A stretch of 64,000 bases of DNA from Streptomyces chattanoogensis (GTDB lineage Bacteria > Actinomycetota > Actinomycetes > Streptomycetales > Streptomycetaceae). This document shows positions 1-8,981 of the stretch, one piece after another (the first letter of the stretch is position 1; the number at the start of each line of letters is the position of its first letter). The position numbers and the translations under genes are program-made. The notes below the pieces were generated by a model. It had not been told where the DNA came from. It saw only the letters and a list, made by a program, of their open reading frames with translations, and searched no databases. The stretch covers positions 62,001 through 126,000 of the forward strand of contig NZ_LGKG01000148.1 in assembly GCF_001294335.1 (NCBI RefSeq), given 5' to 3'.

Positions 1-561
1 GAGGCGTTCGCCGCTGATCCGGGTCAGCGCGTCCTGCAGCCCGTACAGAAGCCCGGCCGCGACGCCCAGCAGCGCCGCCTCCAGGCTGACGTGCGTCCGC
101 TCGTGTTTGGCGACGGCCGCCAGTACCAGCGCGGCGCCCAGCAGGACGGCCGTGATCAGCCACTGGGCGGGGCGGCCGGCCTCGCTGGTGCCGCCGTGCG
201 GCTGCCCGGCCACGATGAACGCCGTCACCCCGCCCGCCAGCAGCCACAGCCCGGCCCAGCCGCTGCGCCCGAGCCGCTGTCCGCTCAGCCGCCGGGCCAG
301 CGCCATCGCGAACAGCAGATTGGTCGCCAGCAGCGGCTCCACCAGAGTGATGTCACCCATCCCCAGGGCCATCGCCCCCAGCGCCATCCCCACGATGAAC
401 AGCCCGATGCCGGCCAGCCAGCGCGGCATCCGCACCAGGTCCAGCAGCAGCCGCAGCGAGAGGTAGTCCTTGGGCGGGGCGTGCTGCGCCGCCTCCTGCT
501 GGAGGACGAAGCCCAGTCCCAGACAGCAGGCCGCCCCTAGGGCGAGCAGAATCACCGTCAC
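1..561 (-). CDS. DMT-superfamily (EamA-like) membrane transporter, partial
   Basis: The gene runs off the left edge, so only the first 187 residues are present. The GTG at 561 is preceded by GAGG at a spacing of 8; an in-frame GTG lies at 570. The translation begins MTVILLALGAACCLGLGFVL and continues as alternating hydrophobic helices (about residues 1-20, 45-70, 75-90, 98-115, 130-148 and 158-175) joined by short basic loops, as in ten-helix drug/metabolite transporters. The substrate cannot be told. It diverges from the FAD dehydrogenase gene across a 220-bp intergenic region. Confidence 0.75.
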   Translation of the reverse strand, partial: MTVILLALGAACCLGLGFVLQQEAAQHAPPKDYLSLRLLLDLVRMPRWLAGIGLFIVGMALGAMALGMGDITLVEPLLATNLLFAMALARRLSGQRLGRSGWAGLWLLAGGVTAFIVAGQPHGGTSEAGRPAQWLITAVLLGAALVLAAVAKHERTHVSLEAALLGVAAGLLYGLQDALTRISGERL

Positions 562-690
562 GTCGCACACCTCGTATCGCGCGGGGCGGGGGATTGCGCC
601 TGAGGACAGTCATCCGGCGGGCTGCCCGGGGTGGCCCTCAACACCCACCATTCTTGCGCGCACCCGCCCGTACCACCCGGTAACAAAGGG

Positions 691-719
691 TTGACGGCAT
701 GGTGAGCACGCGCTGAGGA
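691..719 (+). promoter_or_regulatory. Candidate sigma-70-type promoter of the FAD dehydrogenase gene
   Basis: TTGACG (691-696), a 17-bp spacer and TGAGGA (714-719) lie about 65 bp upstream of the ATG at 785. The -35 matches the consensus at five of six positions; the -10 is weak. Inferred from sequence only. Confidence 0.4.
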
Positions 720-784
720 TCGTGACCACCACGGCGGCCGGGGCGTCCGGCGGGCTTCGGCGAGGAGAGCGGAAGAGAGCGCAG

Positions 785-2440
785 ATGGCGTACGACGCTG
801 ATGTGATCGTGATCGGTGCGGGGCTGGCGGGACTCGCGGCCACCGCGGAGCTGGTGGACGCCGGGCGCAAGGTGATCCTGCTGGACCAGGAGCCCGAGCA
901 GTCCCTCGGCGGCCAGGCGCACTGGTCCTTCGGCGGCCTCTTCCTGGTGGACTCCCCCGAACAGCGCAGGCTGCGCATCCGCGACAGCCGCGAGCTGGCC
1001 TGGCAGGACTGGCTGGGCACGGCCGGCTTCGACCGGACCGAGGACCACTGGCCGCGCAAGTGGGCCGAGGCGTACGTGGACTTCGCGGCGGGGGAGAAGC
1101 GGGCGTGGCTGCACCGGCAGGGCGTACGGATCTTCCCCGTCGTCGGCTGGGCCGAGCGCGGCGGCTACGACGCGACCGGGCACGGCAACTCCGTCCCCCG
1201 CTTCCACATCACCTGGGGCACCGGTCCCGGCCTCGTCGCGCCGTTCGAGCGCCGGGTGCGGGCGGGGGCGGCCCGCGGCCTGGTCGACCTGCGGTTCCGT
1301 CACCGGGTCACCGGGCTGTCGCGCAGCGCGGGAAGCGTGGACACGGTCAGCGGGGAGATCCTGGCGCCCTCGGACGCCGAGCGCGGCCGGCCCAGCAGCC
1401 GCGAGGTCACCGGCGCCTTCGAGCTGCGGGCGCAGGCCGTGATCGTCACGTCGGGCGGCATCGGCGGCAATCACGAGCTGGTGCGTGCCAACTGGCCCGA
1501 GCGGCTGGGCAAGCCCCCGCAGCGGATGCTGTCGGGGGTGCCCGCGCATGTGGACGGCAAGATGCTGGGCATCGCCGAGGCGGCCGGCGGCCGGATCATC
1601 AACCGCGACCGGATGTGGCACTACACCGAGGGCATCGACAACTGGAACCCCATCTGGCCGATGCACGGCATCCGGATCCTGTCCGGCCCGTCCCCGCTGT
1701 GGCTGGACGCCCGCGGCAAACGGCTGCCGGTGCCGCTGTTCCCCGGCTTCGACACCCTGGGCACCCTCGAGCACATCATGCGGACCGGGTACGACCACAC
1801 CTGGTTCGTGCTCACGCAGAAGATCATCGAGAAGGAGTTCACGCTCTCCGGCTCGGAGCAGAACCCCGATCTGACCGGCAAGAGCGTGCGCGAGGTGCTG
1901 GGCCGGGCACGGGCCGGGGCGCCGGGGCCGGTGCAGGCGTTCATGGACCACGGCGCGGACTTCGTCGTCGAACGGTCGCTGACGTCCCTCGTGCGGCGGA
2001 TGAACGAGCTCACCGATGACCCGCTGATCGACGAGGCCGCGCTGCGCCACGAGGTCGTCGCGCGCGACCGCGAGATCGCCAACTCCTTCACCAAGGACCT
2101 CCAGGTGACGGCGATGCGCGGGGCCCGTAAATACCTCGGCGACCGGCTGATCCGCACCGCCGCCCCGCACCGCCTGCTGGACCCCAAGGCCGGCCCGCTG
2201 ATCGCCGTACGGCTGAGCATCCTGACCCGCAAGACGCTCGGCGGGCTGGAGACCGATCTGTCCTCGCGGGTGCTGACCGAGGGCGGTGAGCCCCTGCCGG
2301 GCGTGTATGCGGCGGGCGAGGTGGCCGGGTTCGGGGGCGGTGGCGTCCACGGCTACCGGTCGCTGGAGGGGACCTTCCTCGGCGGCTGTCTGTTCTCGGG
2401 GCGTGCGGCGGGACGGGCGGCGGCCGGGGCGGTTTCCTGA
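785..2440 (+). CDS. FAD-binding dehydrogenase (fumarate reductase/KstD-type fold)
   Basis: A 551-residue soluble flavoprotein. A Rossmann dinucleotide motif, VIVIGAGLAGLAATAEL, lies near residues 7-23, followed by the acidic ribose-binding end of strand 2 (LLDQE). A second FAD-contact block, GVYAAGEVAGFGGGGVHG, lies near the C-terminus. This layout is that of the fumarate reductase/succinate dehydrogenase flavoprotein superfamily, which also contains 3-ketosteroid dehydrogenases. The redox substrate is not evident. The ATG at 785 is chosen because a purine-rich stretch (GGAGAGCGGAAGAG) precedes it; the reading frame is open upstream to 722 but without a ribosome site. No cytochrome or iron-sulfur partner is adjacent. 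Confidence 0.85.
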   Translation: MAYDADVIVIGAGLAGLAATAELVDAGRKVILLDQEPEQSLGGQAHWSFGGLFLVDSPEQRRLRIRDSRELAWQDWLGTAGFDRTEDHWPRKWAEAYVDFAAGEKRAWLHRQGVRIFPVVGWAERGGYDATGHGNSVPRFHITWGTGPGLVAPFERRVRAGAARGLVDLRFRHRVTGLSRSAGSVDTVSGEILAPSDAERGRPSSREVTGAFELRAQAVIVTSGGIGGNHELVRANWPERLGKPPQRMLSGVPAHVDGKMLGIAEAAGGRIINRDRMWHYTEGIDNWNPIWPMHGIRILSGPSPLWLDARGKRLPVPLFPGFDTLGTLEHIMRTGYDHTWFVLTQKIIEKEFTLSGSEQNPDLTGKSVREVLGRARAGAPGPVQAFMDHGADFVVERSLTSLVRRMNELTDDPLIDEAALRHEVVARDREIANSFTKDLQVTAMRGARKYLGDRLIRTAAPHRLLDPKAGPLIAVRLSILTRKTLGGLETDLSSRVLTEGGEPLPGVYAAGEVAGFGGGGVHGYRSLEGTFLGGCLFSGRAAGRAAAGAVS

Positions 2441-2778
2441 CGGGTCCGTGCGCCCCGGGCGTGCCCGCCGCCGCTTCCGGCCGGGATCGGACAATGCCGG
2501 TTTCGGGAAGGGGAGTTGACGGGGATCCGGCCATTCCTCGTCCGGCCTTGACGCGAAGCTGTGACTACCGGTTTGCTGTGCGTGAAGTTCGCGCAGTGGA
2601 CCAGACCATTCCGCTGACGCGCTACGCGCGCAGACCCGTCCCGCTTCCCGGCGGACGGCACGGTGCGCGCGGATGACACGGCTCACGGGGACGAAACGGT
2701 TCACCGGGCGGCGCGGCTCGCCCGGACGACACAGCGAGGTGGAAGATCGGTGCAGTGCGGCATGGAGTGCCCTGGTCC
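2441..2778. other. Intergenic region upstream of the first repeat-like/APC/amine oxidase operon
   Basis: No convincing ORF is present. A TTGACG at about 2547 could be a -35 element, but its best -10 (TTTGCT, spacer 18) is poor. No strong hairpin is obvious after the FAD dehydrogenase stop. Confidence 0.4.
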
Positions 2779-3732
2779 ATGACTCCGCCCCCGCCCCCTC
2801 CGCTGGGACGCACCCGCCGCAAAGACGCCCCGGCCCTCGCCCCGGGCCTGGACGACGCCCAACTCGCCGCCGCCGCAACGGCGCTGACCCACGGCAGGTG
2901 GACCGAGGTACGCACCCTGCTCGCCGAGACCGGCGAGGAATGGGACCTGCGCGGCCACCGGTTAACGGTCCTGGGCACCGCACCGGGCTGCGCCGCCTGG
3001 GCCCGCGACTGGCAGCTCGCCGAACCGGACAGCGGCGACGCCGCCACCCTGCTGGCCTGCGCCGCCGTCCACCTCGCCCTGGCCGGCAAGGGCGGCATCC
3101 AGGACGCCGCCGAGGCCTGCCGGACCGCCGCCGGCATGCGGCCCGCCGACCCGACCCCCTGGCTCGCCGCGCTGATCCTCGCCCGCCGCACCGGCACCGT
3201 CGACGAACGCGAGCAGGCCTTCGACCAGATCCGGGCCCGCCACCCCGACCACCACCACGCGCACCACCTCATGACGGCCTGCCTCGCCGAACTCCAGCAG
3301 GGCGACCGCGACGACCCCCTGCACCAGGTCTACGACTTCGCCGCCTGGGCCGCCGAACAGGCCCCCGCCGACTCCCCGCTGGCCGTCCTCCCCGTCATCG
3401 CGCACGCCGAGCGCTACCGCGTCCTGGCCGCCCACGGCCTCGAGCCCGCCGACCCCGCCGCCTCCGGCCACTGGGCCACCCGCCGCGCCCGCCAGGCCAT
3501 GAAGGCCGCCTTCGACTGGTGGCTGGAGTGGGAGGGCGAGGACCACCCCCGCTCCAAGGTCGACCTCAACTTCCTCGCACATGCAAAGTTCCACGAGGGG
3601 CGGATGGCCGAAGCCGCCGCGCTCTTCCACCGCATCGGCACCCACGTCACCCCCGAACCGTGGTCCTACGCGGGCCGCGACCCCGTCAAGGCGTTCAAGA
3701 CCGCCCGCGCCACCGCCCTCGGCGCCACCTGA
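2779..3732 (+). CDS. Helical-repeat (TPR-like) protein of unknown function, paralogue A
   Basis: A soluble, alanine-rich protein of 317 residues. It shows helix-turn-helix repeats of TPR/SEL1 style (for example ALTHGRWTEVRTLLAETGE and ACAAVHLALAGKGGIQDAAE), but I recognise no named domain. It is clearly related to the protein at 13633-14589. Shared landmarks in the same order are a W-D/F-D-L-R-x-H segment, DPTPW(L/V)A, a His-rich AHH block, an SPL-x-x-LP(V/L) segment and a DL-LAHA segment near the C-terminus. The ATG at 2779 is favoured; a GTG at 2755 with a weak AGGTGGAAG site is the alternative. It is followed 48 bp later by an APC permease on the same strand. Confidence 0.7.
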   Translation: MTPPPPPPLGRTRRKDAPALAPGLDDAQLAAAATALTHGRWTEVRTLLAETGEEWDLRGHRLTVLGTAPGCAAWARDWQLAEPDSGDAATLLACAAVHLALAGKGGIQDAAEACRTAAGMRPADPTPWLAALILARRTGTVDEREQAFDQIRARHPDHHHAHHLMTACLAELQQGDRDDPLHQVYDFAAWAAEQAPADSPLAVLPVIAHAERYRVLAAHGLEPADPAASGHWATRRARQAMKAAFDWWLEWEGEDHPRSKVDLNFLAHAKFHEGRMAEAAALFHRIGTHVTPEPWSYAGRDPVKAFKTARATALGAT

Positions 3733-3780
3733 GCCCCACCCGACCGGAACCCCCACACCCCTGGAAAGGACAACCCCGCC

Positions 3781-5379
3781 ATGCCGATCGGCAGTTCGGG
3801 AAAGACGAGCAGCGCCACCGCCACCGCCGGACCCGGGCCTGCGGACGGCCCCGGGATCAGCACGTTCAAGGGCCAGGAACGGGCGCTGCGGGCCGACCGG
3901 ATCGGCACTCCCGGCCTGTTGCTGTCCGTGCTGGCCGCCAGCGCACCCCTGATGGTCGTCGCCGGCGTCATGGCCACCACGTACCAGGTCATGGGCATCG
4001 TGGGACAGCCCCTGCTGTTCGTCATCCTGGGTGTGGTGATGGCGCTGTTCAGCGTCGGCTACGCCGAGATGAGCCGGCACGTCCACAACGCCGGCGCCTT
4101 CTACGCATACATCGCCCGCGGCCTCGGCGGCACCGTCGGCGCGGGCGCCTCCTTCGTCGCGCTCGCCTCCTACAGCACCCTCCAGTGCGGTATCTACGGC
4201 ATGTTCGGCTTCGAGGTCTCCGGGCTGCTGGAGCGGCACTTCTCGGTGAGCGTCGCCTGGTGGATCCCGGGACTGCTCGCCGTCGCCGTCACCGGAGTGC
4301 TCGGCGCCCTGAAGATCGACCTCAACGCCAAGGTCCTCGGCGTCCTCCTGTGCATCGAGGTCGCCATGATCGTCGTCTTCGACACCGCCTTCGCCGCGCA
4401 GCCGGGGCCGCAGGGCCTGTCCCTGCACGCCTTCGACCCCGCCACCCTCGGCGGCGCCGGACTGGGCACCACCCTGTGCTTCGCGGTCACCGCCTTCGTC
4501 GGCTTCGAACAGGCCCCCGTCTACGCCGAGGAGACCAGCCGCCCGGGAACCGTCGTGGCCCGCGTGATGTTCCTCTGCGTCGGCATCGTCGCGGTCTTCT
4601 TCGCCCTCAGCTCCTGGCTCATCGGCGTCGCCACCGGCCCCGACCACGTCGTCGCCACCGCCGGCGAACACGGCCCGGGACTGATCTTCGCGCTCACCGA
4701 ACCGCGCCTGGGCACCGTCTTCACCGACGTCCTGCACCTGTTCTTCGTGACCGGGATCTTCGCGTCGATGCTCAGCTTCCACAACGTCGTCGCCCGCTAC
4801 GCCTTCGCGATGGGCCGCGAGGGCCTGCTGCCCGCCCCGCTCGGCCGCACCGCCAAGGCCAGTGGCGCCCCGGCCCTCGGCTCCCTCCTCCAGACCGTCA
4901 TCGCCCTGCTCGTCGTCACCGTCTTCGCCGCCACCGACGACAAGCCCACGGGTGACCCGACCGCCCCCGTCCTCGAGCTGTTCACCTGGGCCGGCAACGT
5001 CGGCGCGATCGGCGTGATCCTGCTGATGGCCACCGCCTCCGTCGCCGTCATCGCCTTCTTCGTACGCCGCGGAGCGGGCCGCGCCCAGGCCGTCCGGCTG
5101 CTCTGCGCGGGGCTCGCCGCCCTCGCCCTGCTGATCGTCCTCGGCTACGGCGTCACCGACTTCGACGTCCTGGTCGCCGCCGAGCGGGGCTCCGTACTGA
5201 CCTGGCTGCTGCCCTCCCTGATCGGGATCGCCGCCGTCATCGGCCTCGTGCACGGCCGCGTACTGCGCGCCCGGCGGCCCGGGGTGCACGCCCGCATCGG
5301 GCTCGGCAACGAGGCCTTCCAACTGGACAAGGCGGCCGGCGCGGCGACCCCCGCCCCCGCCTCCCCCAAGGAGAACTGA
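3781..5379 (+). CDS. APC-superfamily amino acid/amine permease
   Basis: A 532-residue integral membrane protein with about twelve hydrophobic segments. The first follows a 40-residue hydrophilic N-terminus at GLLLSVLAASAPLMVVAGVM, the small-residue motif of APC helix 1. FVGFEQAPVYAEE in the middle is the helix 6 signature region. A GGAAAGGA ribosome site precedes the ATG. Its stop lies 2 bp before the amine oxidase ATG, so the two are almost certainly co-translated. That suggests import of a primary amine or its amino acid precursor, but specificity cannot be read from sequence. The C-terminal tail is Ala/Pro-rich and cytoplasmic. Confidence 0.88.
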   Translation: MPIGSSGKTSSATATAGPGPADGPGISTFKGQERALRADRIGTPGLLLSVLAASAPLMVVAGVMATTYQVMGIVGQPLLFVILGVVMALFSVGYAEMSRHVHNAGAFYAYIARGLGGTVGAGASFVALASYSTLQCGIYGMFGFEVSGLLERHFSVSVAWWIPGLLAVAVTGVLGALKIDLNAKVLGVLLCIEVAMIVVFDTAFAAQPGPQGLSLHAFDPATLGGAGLGTTLCFAVTAFVGFEQAPVYAEETSRPGTVVARVMFLCVGIVAVFFALSSWLIGVATGPDHVVATAGEHGPGLIFALTEPRLGTVFTDVLHLFFVTGIFASMLSFHNVVARYAFAMGREGLLPAPLGRTAKASGAPALGSLLQTVIALLVVTVFAATDDKPTGDPTAPVLELFTWAGNVGAIGVILLMATASVAVIAFFVRRGAGRAQAVRLLCAGLAALALLIVLGYGVTDFDVLVAAERGSVLTWLLPSLIGIAAVIGLVHGRVLRARRPGVHARIGLGNEAFQLDKAAGAATPAPASPKEN

Positions 5380-5381
5380 CC

Positions 5382-7304
5382 ATGACGACCCGCCACCCCC
5401 TCGACCCGCTGACCGCCGACGAGATAGCCACCGCCCGCGCCGTCCTGGAGGAGGCCGGCAAGGCGGGCGGGACCACCCGCTACCCGCTCGTCCTCCTCGA
5501 CGAACCGGACCGGCACACCGTCACCGCACACCGCCCCGGCGACCCCGTCACCCGCCGGCTCCGCGTCACCCTCCTCGAACCCGCCACCGGCAAGGGCCAC
5601 GAAGCGCTGGTCGACGTCACCGCCCGCACCCTGCTCGCCCACCGCCCGCTGGACCCGGAGACCGACGGCCAGCCGCCCATCCTCTTCGAGGAGTACGAGC
5701 GCTGCGACGCGATCGTCAAGGCCGACCCGGGCTGGCGCAAGGCCATGGCCGAACGCGGTATCACCGACACCGAACTGGTCATCTGCGCCCCGCTCGCCGC
5801 CGGCAACTTCTCCGTCGAGGAGGAGCGCGGCCGCCGCATGCTGCGCTCGCTGACCTTCCTGCGCTGCAACACCACCGACAACCCCTTCGCCCACCCCGTC
5901 GCGGGCCTGGTCGCCGATGTCGACCTCACCGAGGCCCGGGTCCTCCGCCTCATCGACACCGGCCCCGTCCCCGTCCCCGCCGAATGCGGCCGCTACGAGG
6001 CCGAGTTCACCGGCCCGCCCCGTACGGACCTCAGGCCGCTGGAGATCAGCCAGCCGGACGGCCCCTCCTTCACCCTCGACGGCCCCCTCCTCACCTGGCA
6101 GAACTGGCAGTTACGGATCGACTTCAACGCCCGCGAGGGACTGGTCCTGCACCAGCTCGCGCACCGCGACGGCGACCGGCTGCGCCCCGTGCTCCACCGC
6201 GCCTCACTCGCCGAAATGGCCGTCCCGTACGCCGATCCCGACGTCACCCGCAACTGGGTCTGCTACCTCGACGTCGGCGAGTACACCCTCGGCCGGAACG
6301 CCAACGCGCTGCGCCTGGGCTGCGACTGCCTCGGCGAGATCCGCTACCTCGACGCCGTCGTCGCCGACGACGACTGCGCCCCGCAGACGCTGCCCAACGC
6401 GATCTGCCTCCACGAGGAGGACCACGGCCTCCTGTGGAAACACTCCAACATGTTCGACGACTTCGCCGCCCACAGCCGCCGCTCCCGCCGCCTGGTCATC
6501 TCCTTCATCGCGACCCTCGGCAACTACGACTACGGCTTCTACTGGTACCTCTACCAGGACGGCACCATCGAGTTCGAGGCCAAGTCCACCGGCCTGGTGC
6601 AGACCACCGCCACCGCGCCCGGCGCACGCAGCGACTACGCCACCGAGGTCGCGCCCGGCCTCCAGGCACCCTTCCACCAGCACCTGTTCTGCGTCCGGCT
6701 GGACCCGGCCGTCGACGGCCACGCCAACACCGTGGAAGAGATCGACGTCGTCCCCCTCCCCACCGGCCCGGACAACCCGCACGGCAACGCCTTCACCACC
6801 CGCGCCACCCCCATAGCCGACTCCGCCGAGGCGGGCCGGCTGGCCGACACCACCGCCGGCCGCCGCTGGGCGATCACCAACCCCGCCGCCCGCAACCGCA
6901 TGGGCCGCCCCGTCTCCTACACCCTCACCCCGCAGCCCGGCCCCACCCTCCTCGCCCGCCCCGGCTCCTCCGTCGCCCGCCGCGTCGGCTACGCCACCCG
7001 CCATCTGTGGGTCACCCGCACCCGCCCCGAACGCCGCTTCCCCGACGGCGACTACCCCAACCAGCACCCCGGCGGCGCCGGCGTCCTCGAGTGGTCGCGG
7101 CCCGGCGAATCCCTCCTCGACACCGAACTCACCCTCTGGCACACCTTCGGCCCCACCCACCTCCCGCGCCTGGAGGACTGGCCGGTGATGCCCGTCGACC
7201 GCTGCGGCTTCACGCTCCGTCCCACCGGCTTCTTCGACCGCAATCCCGCGCTGGACCTGCCGGAGGAGAGCGGCGGCCACTGCAGTACGGCAGGGTGCCC
7301 ATGA
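5382..7304 (+). CDS. Copper-containing primary-amine oxidase (TPQ enzyme)
   Basis: A 640-residue copper amine oxidase (R-CH2-NH2 + O2 to aldehyde, ammonia and H2O2). The cofactor tyrosine is Y382 in the T-L-G-N-Y-D-Y motif, which self-processes to topaquinone. D297 in YLDVGEYTLG is the expected catalytic base. H432 and H434 (HQH) with H593 (GPTHLPRLEDWPVMP) are the expected copper ligands. All key residues are present and the length is normal for the family. There is no signal peptide, so it should be cytoplasmic. GGAGAACTGACC precedes the ATG and overlaps the permease stop. A hairpin terminator follows at 7331. Confidence 0.95.
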   Translation: MTTRHPLDPLTADEIATARAVLEEAGKAGGTTRYPLVLLDEPDRHTVTAHRPGDPVTRRLRVTLLEPATGKGHEALVDVTARTLLAHRPLDPETDGQPPILFEEYERCDAIVKADPGWRKAMAERGITDTELVICAPLAAGNFSVEEERGRRMLRSLTFLRCNTTDNPFAHPVAGLVADVDLTEARVLRLIDTGPVPVPAECGRYEAEFTGPPRTDLRPLEISQPDGPSFTLDGPLLTWQNWQLRIDFNAREGLVLHQLAHRDGDRLRPVLHRASLAEMAVPYADPDVTRNWVCYLDVGEYTLGRNANALRLGCDCLGEIRYLDAVVADDDCAPQTLPNAICLHEEDHGLLWKHSNMFDDFAAHSRRSRRLVISFIATLGNYDYGFYWYLYQDGTIEFEAKSTGLVQTTATAPGARSDYATEVAPGLQAPFHQHLFCVRLDPAVDGHANTVEEIDVVPLPTGPDNPHGNAFTTRATPIADSAEAGRLADTTAGRRWAITNPAARNRMGRPVSYTLTPQPGPTLLARPGSSVARRVGYATRHLWVTRTRPERRFPDGDYPNQHPGGAGVLEWSRPGESLLDTELTLWHTFGPTHLPRLEDWPVMPVDRCGFTLRPTGFFDRNPALDLPEESGGHCSTAGCP

Positions 7305-7330
7305 CGAAGGCCGGATGACGAAAGTCTGAC

Positions 7331-7356
7331 GCCGGGGCCGGGACACTGGCCCCGGC
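7331..7356 (+). terminator. Hairpin terminator after the amine oxidase operon
   Basis: GCCGGGGCC, an 8-nt loop and GGCCCCGGC form a perfect 9-bp stem 27 bp past the amine oxidase stop. There is no U-tract, as is common in Streptomyces. Confidence 0.65.
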
Positions 7357-7381
7357 CGCCGCCCGGTGTTCGAATCGAAGC

Positions 7382-8197
7382 GTGACCACAGACGATGCGT
7401 ATCCGCCCCGCGCGGCGGACCAGGGCGGCGGGGAGGACGGGCCCGGCGGCGTGGACGGGCCCCGCGGTGTGGACGGGCCCCGCGGTGTGGACGGGCGCGG
7501 CACGCCCGTCGGCCGCCGCCTGGTGCTCGGCATGCTCGCCGCCGGCGCCGCGGGCATCGCGGCCGGGCCCGTCCTCCAACGCGCCTACGACAGCACCCTC
7601 GGCGCCGCCGCGCAGAACGATCCCACCGGCCTCTCCGGCCTGCTCCCCGCCGGCGGCGGCTTCCGCTACTACTCCGTCACCGGCTCCGTACCGCACAAGA
7701 ACGAGCGCACCTACCGCCTCACCGTCGACGGCCTGGTCCGCCGCCCCACCAGCTACCGCCTGACCGACCTGCGGCGCCTCCCGCAGACCCGGATCGTCCA
7801 CGACGTCCAGTGCGTCACCGGCTGGCGGGTCCCCGGCACCCCCTTCGAAGGGGTACGCCTCGCCACCCTCCTCGACGCGGCCGGCGTCAGCCCCCGCGCC
7901 AAGGCCGTCCGCTTCACCTGCTTCGACGGCGCCTACAGCGAATCCCTCACCCTCGCCCAGGCCCGCCGCCGCGACGTCCTGGTGGCCCTCCGTATGCAGG
8001 ACAAACCCCTCGGCCACGACCACGGCGGCCCGGTCCGCCTCTACGTGGCCCCCATGTACTTCTACAAATCGGCGAAATGGCTCTCCGGCATCACCGTCAC
8101 CGACCGCGTGGAACCCGGCTTCTGGGAAAACCGCGGCTACGACGTCGACGCCTGGGTCGGCCGCTCGAACGGACGCGACGATGCCCCGACCAGCTGA
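7382..8197 (+). CDS. Tat-exported molybdopterin-dependent oxidoreductase (sulfite oxidase/MsrP fold)
   Basis: 271 residues. A 40-residue hydrophilic leader with a GVDGPR repeat precedes a twin-arginine type segment (GRRLVLGMLAAGAAGIAAGP), suggesting Tat export or anchoring of a pre-folded enzyme. The core is the sulfite-oxidase molybdopterin domain: VQCVTGWRVPGTPFEGV carries the candidate Mo-ligand cysteine, and HGGPVRLYVAPMYFYKSAKWL is the signature near the C-terminus. It overlaps the downstream cytochrome b gene by 17 bp, the arrangement expected of an extracytoplasmic MoCo enzyme and its membrane electron donor, comparable to MsrPQ/YedYZ. The GTG start at 7382 sits in a weak ribosome-site context. 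The substrate is unknown. Confidence 0.85.
   Translation: MTTDDAYPPRAADQGGGEDGPGGVDGPRGVDGPRGVDGRGTPVGRRLVLGMLAAGAAGIAAGPVLQRAYDSTLGAAAQNDPTGLSGLLPAGGGFRYYSVTGSVPHKNERTYRLTVDGLVRRPTSYRLTDLRRLPQTRIVHDVQCVTGWRVPGTPFEGVRLATLLDAAGVSPRAKAVRFTCFDGAYSESLTLAQARRRDVLVALRMQDKPLGHDHGGPVRLYVAPMYFYKSAKWLSGITVTDRVEPGFWENRGYDVDAWVGRSNGRDDAPTS
7436..7489 (+). repeat. In-frame 18-bp tandem repeat, three copies
   Basis: Three consecutive 18-bp units (GACGGGCCCCGCGGTGTG type) encode the DGPRGV repeats before the Tat-like motif. The last two copies are identical, indicating recent slippage. Being a multiple of 3, changes in copy number keep the frame. Confidence 0.85.
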
Positions 8198-8879
8198 CCG
8201 CACCGGGGAGCCGACCGCGGGCGACACCGCCCCGGCCCGCATCCCCCGCTTCACCCGCGCCGAACGCCAGGTGCACCGCGCCACCGCCACCCTCCTGACC
8301 CTCTGCATCCTCACCGCGGCCTGCCTCTACCTTCCCTTCCTCGCCGAACTCGTCGGCCGCCGCGCCCTGCTGGTCACCGTCCACGAATGGTCCGGCATCC
8401 TCCTGCCCGTCCCCCTCCTCCTCGGCCTTGCCTCCCGCGCCCTGCGCGCCGACCTCACCCGCCTCAACCGCTACGGCCCCCACGACCGCCGCTGGCTCCA
8501 CTCCACCCTCCGCCGCCGACGTACTGGCCGCCCCTCCGGCAAGTTCAACGCCGGCCAGAAGCTCTACGCCGCCTGGCTCGCCGGCGCCGTCCTGGTGATG
8601 ACGGCCACCGGCCTCCTGATGTGGTTCACCCACCTCGCCCCCGTGATCTGGCGCACCGGCGCCACCTTCGTCCACGACTGGCTCGCCCTCGCCGTGATCA
8701 TCGCCGTCGCCGGCCATGTCTGGATGGCCTTCGGCGACCCGGAGGCACGCCGGGGCATGCGCACGGGGTCGGTGGACGCACAGTGGGCCCGCCGGGAGCA
8801 TCCGCTGTGGGCCGCGGAGGCCCGACAAGACCGGCCCCCGGAAACCCACCACCCACCCACGGGAGGCGCCGGGCCGTAG
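8181..8879 (+). CDS. Di-haem cytochrome b561/FdnI-type membrane subunit
   Basis: 232 residues with about four transmembrane helices (near 37-55, 65-85, 128-150 and 163-183). Histidines suited to haem ligation occur in or beside them (VHRATATLLTL, VTVHEWSGILLP, MWFTHLAPVIW, FVHDWLALAVIIAVAGHVW). This is the cytochrome b subunit pattern of formate dehydrogenase/hydrogenase/YedZ-like systems. It starts inside the end of the molybdopterin gene, so it is probably the membrane partner feeding electrons to or from that enzyme. Its TAG stop (8877-8879) lies inside a repeated hairpin (8865-8905). Confidence 0.82.
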   Translation: MPRPADRTGEPTAGDTAPARIPRFTRAERQVHRATATLLTLCILTAACLYLPFLAELVGRRALLVTVHEWSGILLPVPLLLGLASRALRADLTRLNRYGPHDRRWLHSTLRRRRTGRPSGKFNAGQKLYAAWLAGAVLVMTATGLLMWFTHLAPVIWRTGATFVHDWLALAVIIAVAGHVWMAFGDPEARRGMRTGSVDAQWARREHPLWAAEARQDRPPETHHPPTGGAGP

Positions 8880-8905
8880 CGGCGAAGCCGTGGAGGCCAG
8901 GTGCC
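8865..8905 (+). repeat. 41-bp palindromic hairpin repeat, copy A
   Basis: An 11-bp outer stem (GGCGCCGGGCC with GGCCAGGTGCC, one G-T and one mismatch) encloses CGGC-GAA-GCCG. It is 34/41 identical to the reverse complement of 39967-40007. Similarity continues about 18 bp upstream and about 30 bp downstream. The stop of the cytochrome b gene lies in it, so it may also terminate transcription. Confidence 0.7.
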
Positions 8906-8981
8906 GCGGCCGTACCGCACCGCGCAGCGGAAACAAGAACAACGGCGCCGCACCCGGCAACGTACGGCTGAGCAAGCGCGG

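Noticed and set aside
2673..4955. Very long Arg/Pro-rich open frames over the repeat-protein and permease genes, on both strands
   Set aside because: Long open shadow frames are expected in GC-rich Streptomyces genes. The true frames show recognisable membrane or repeat structure and ribosome sites.
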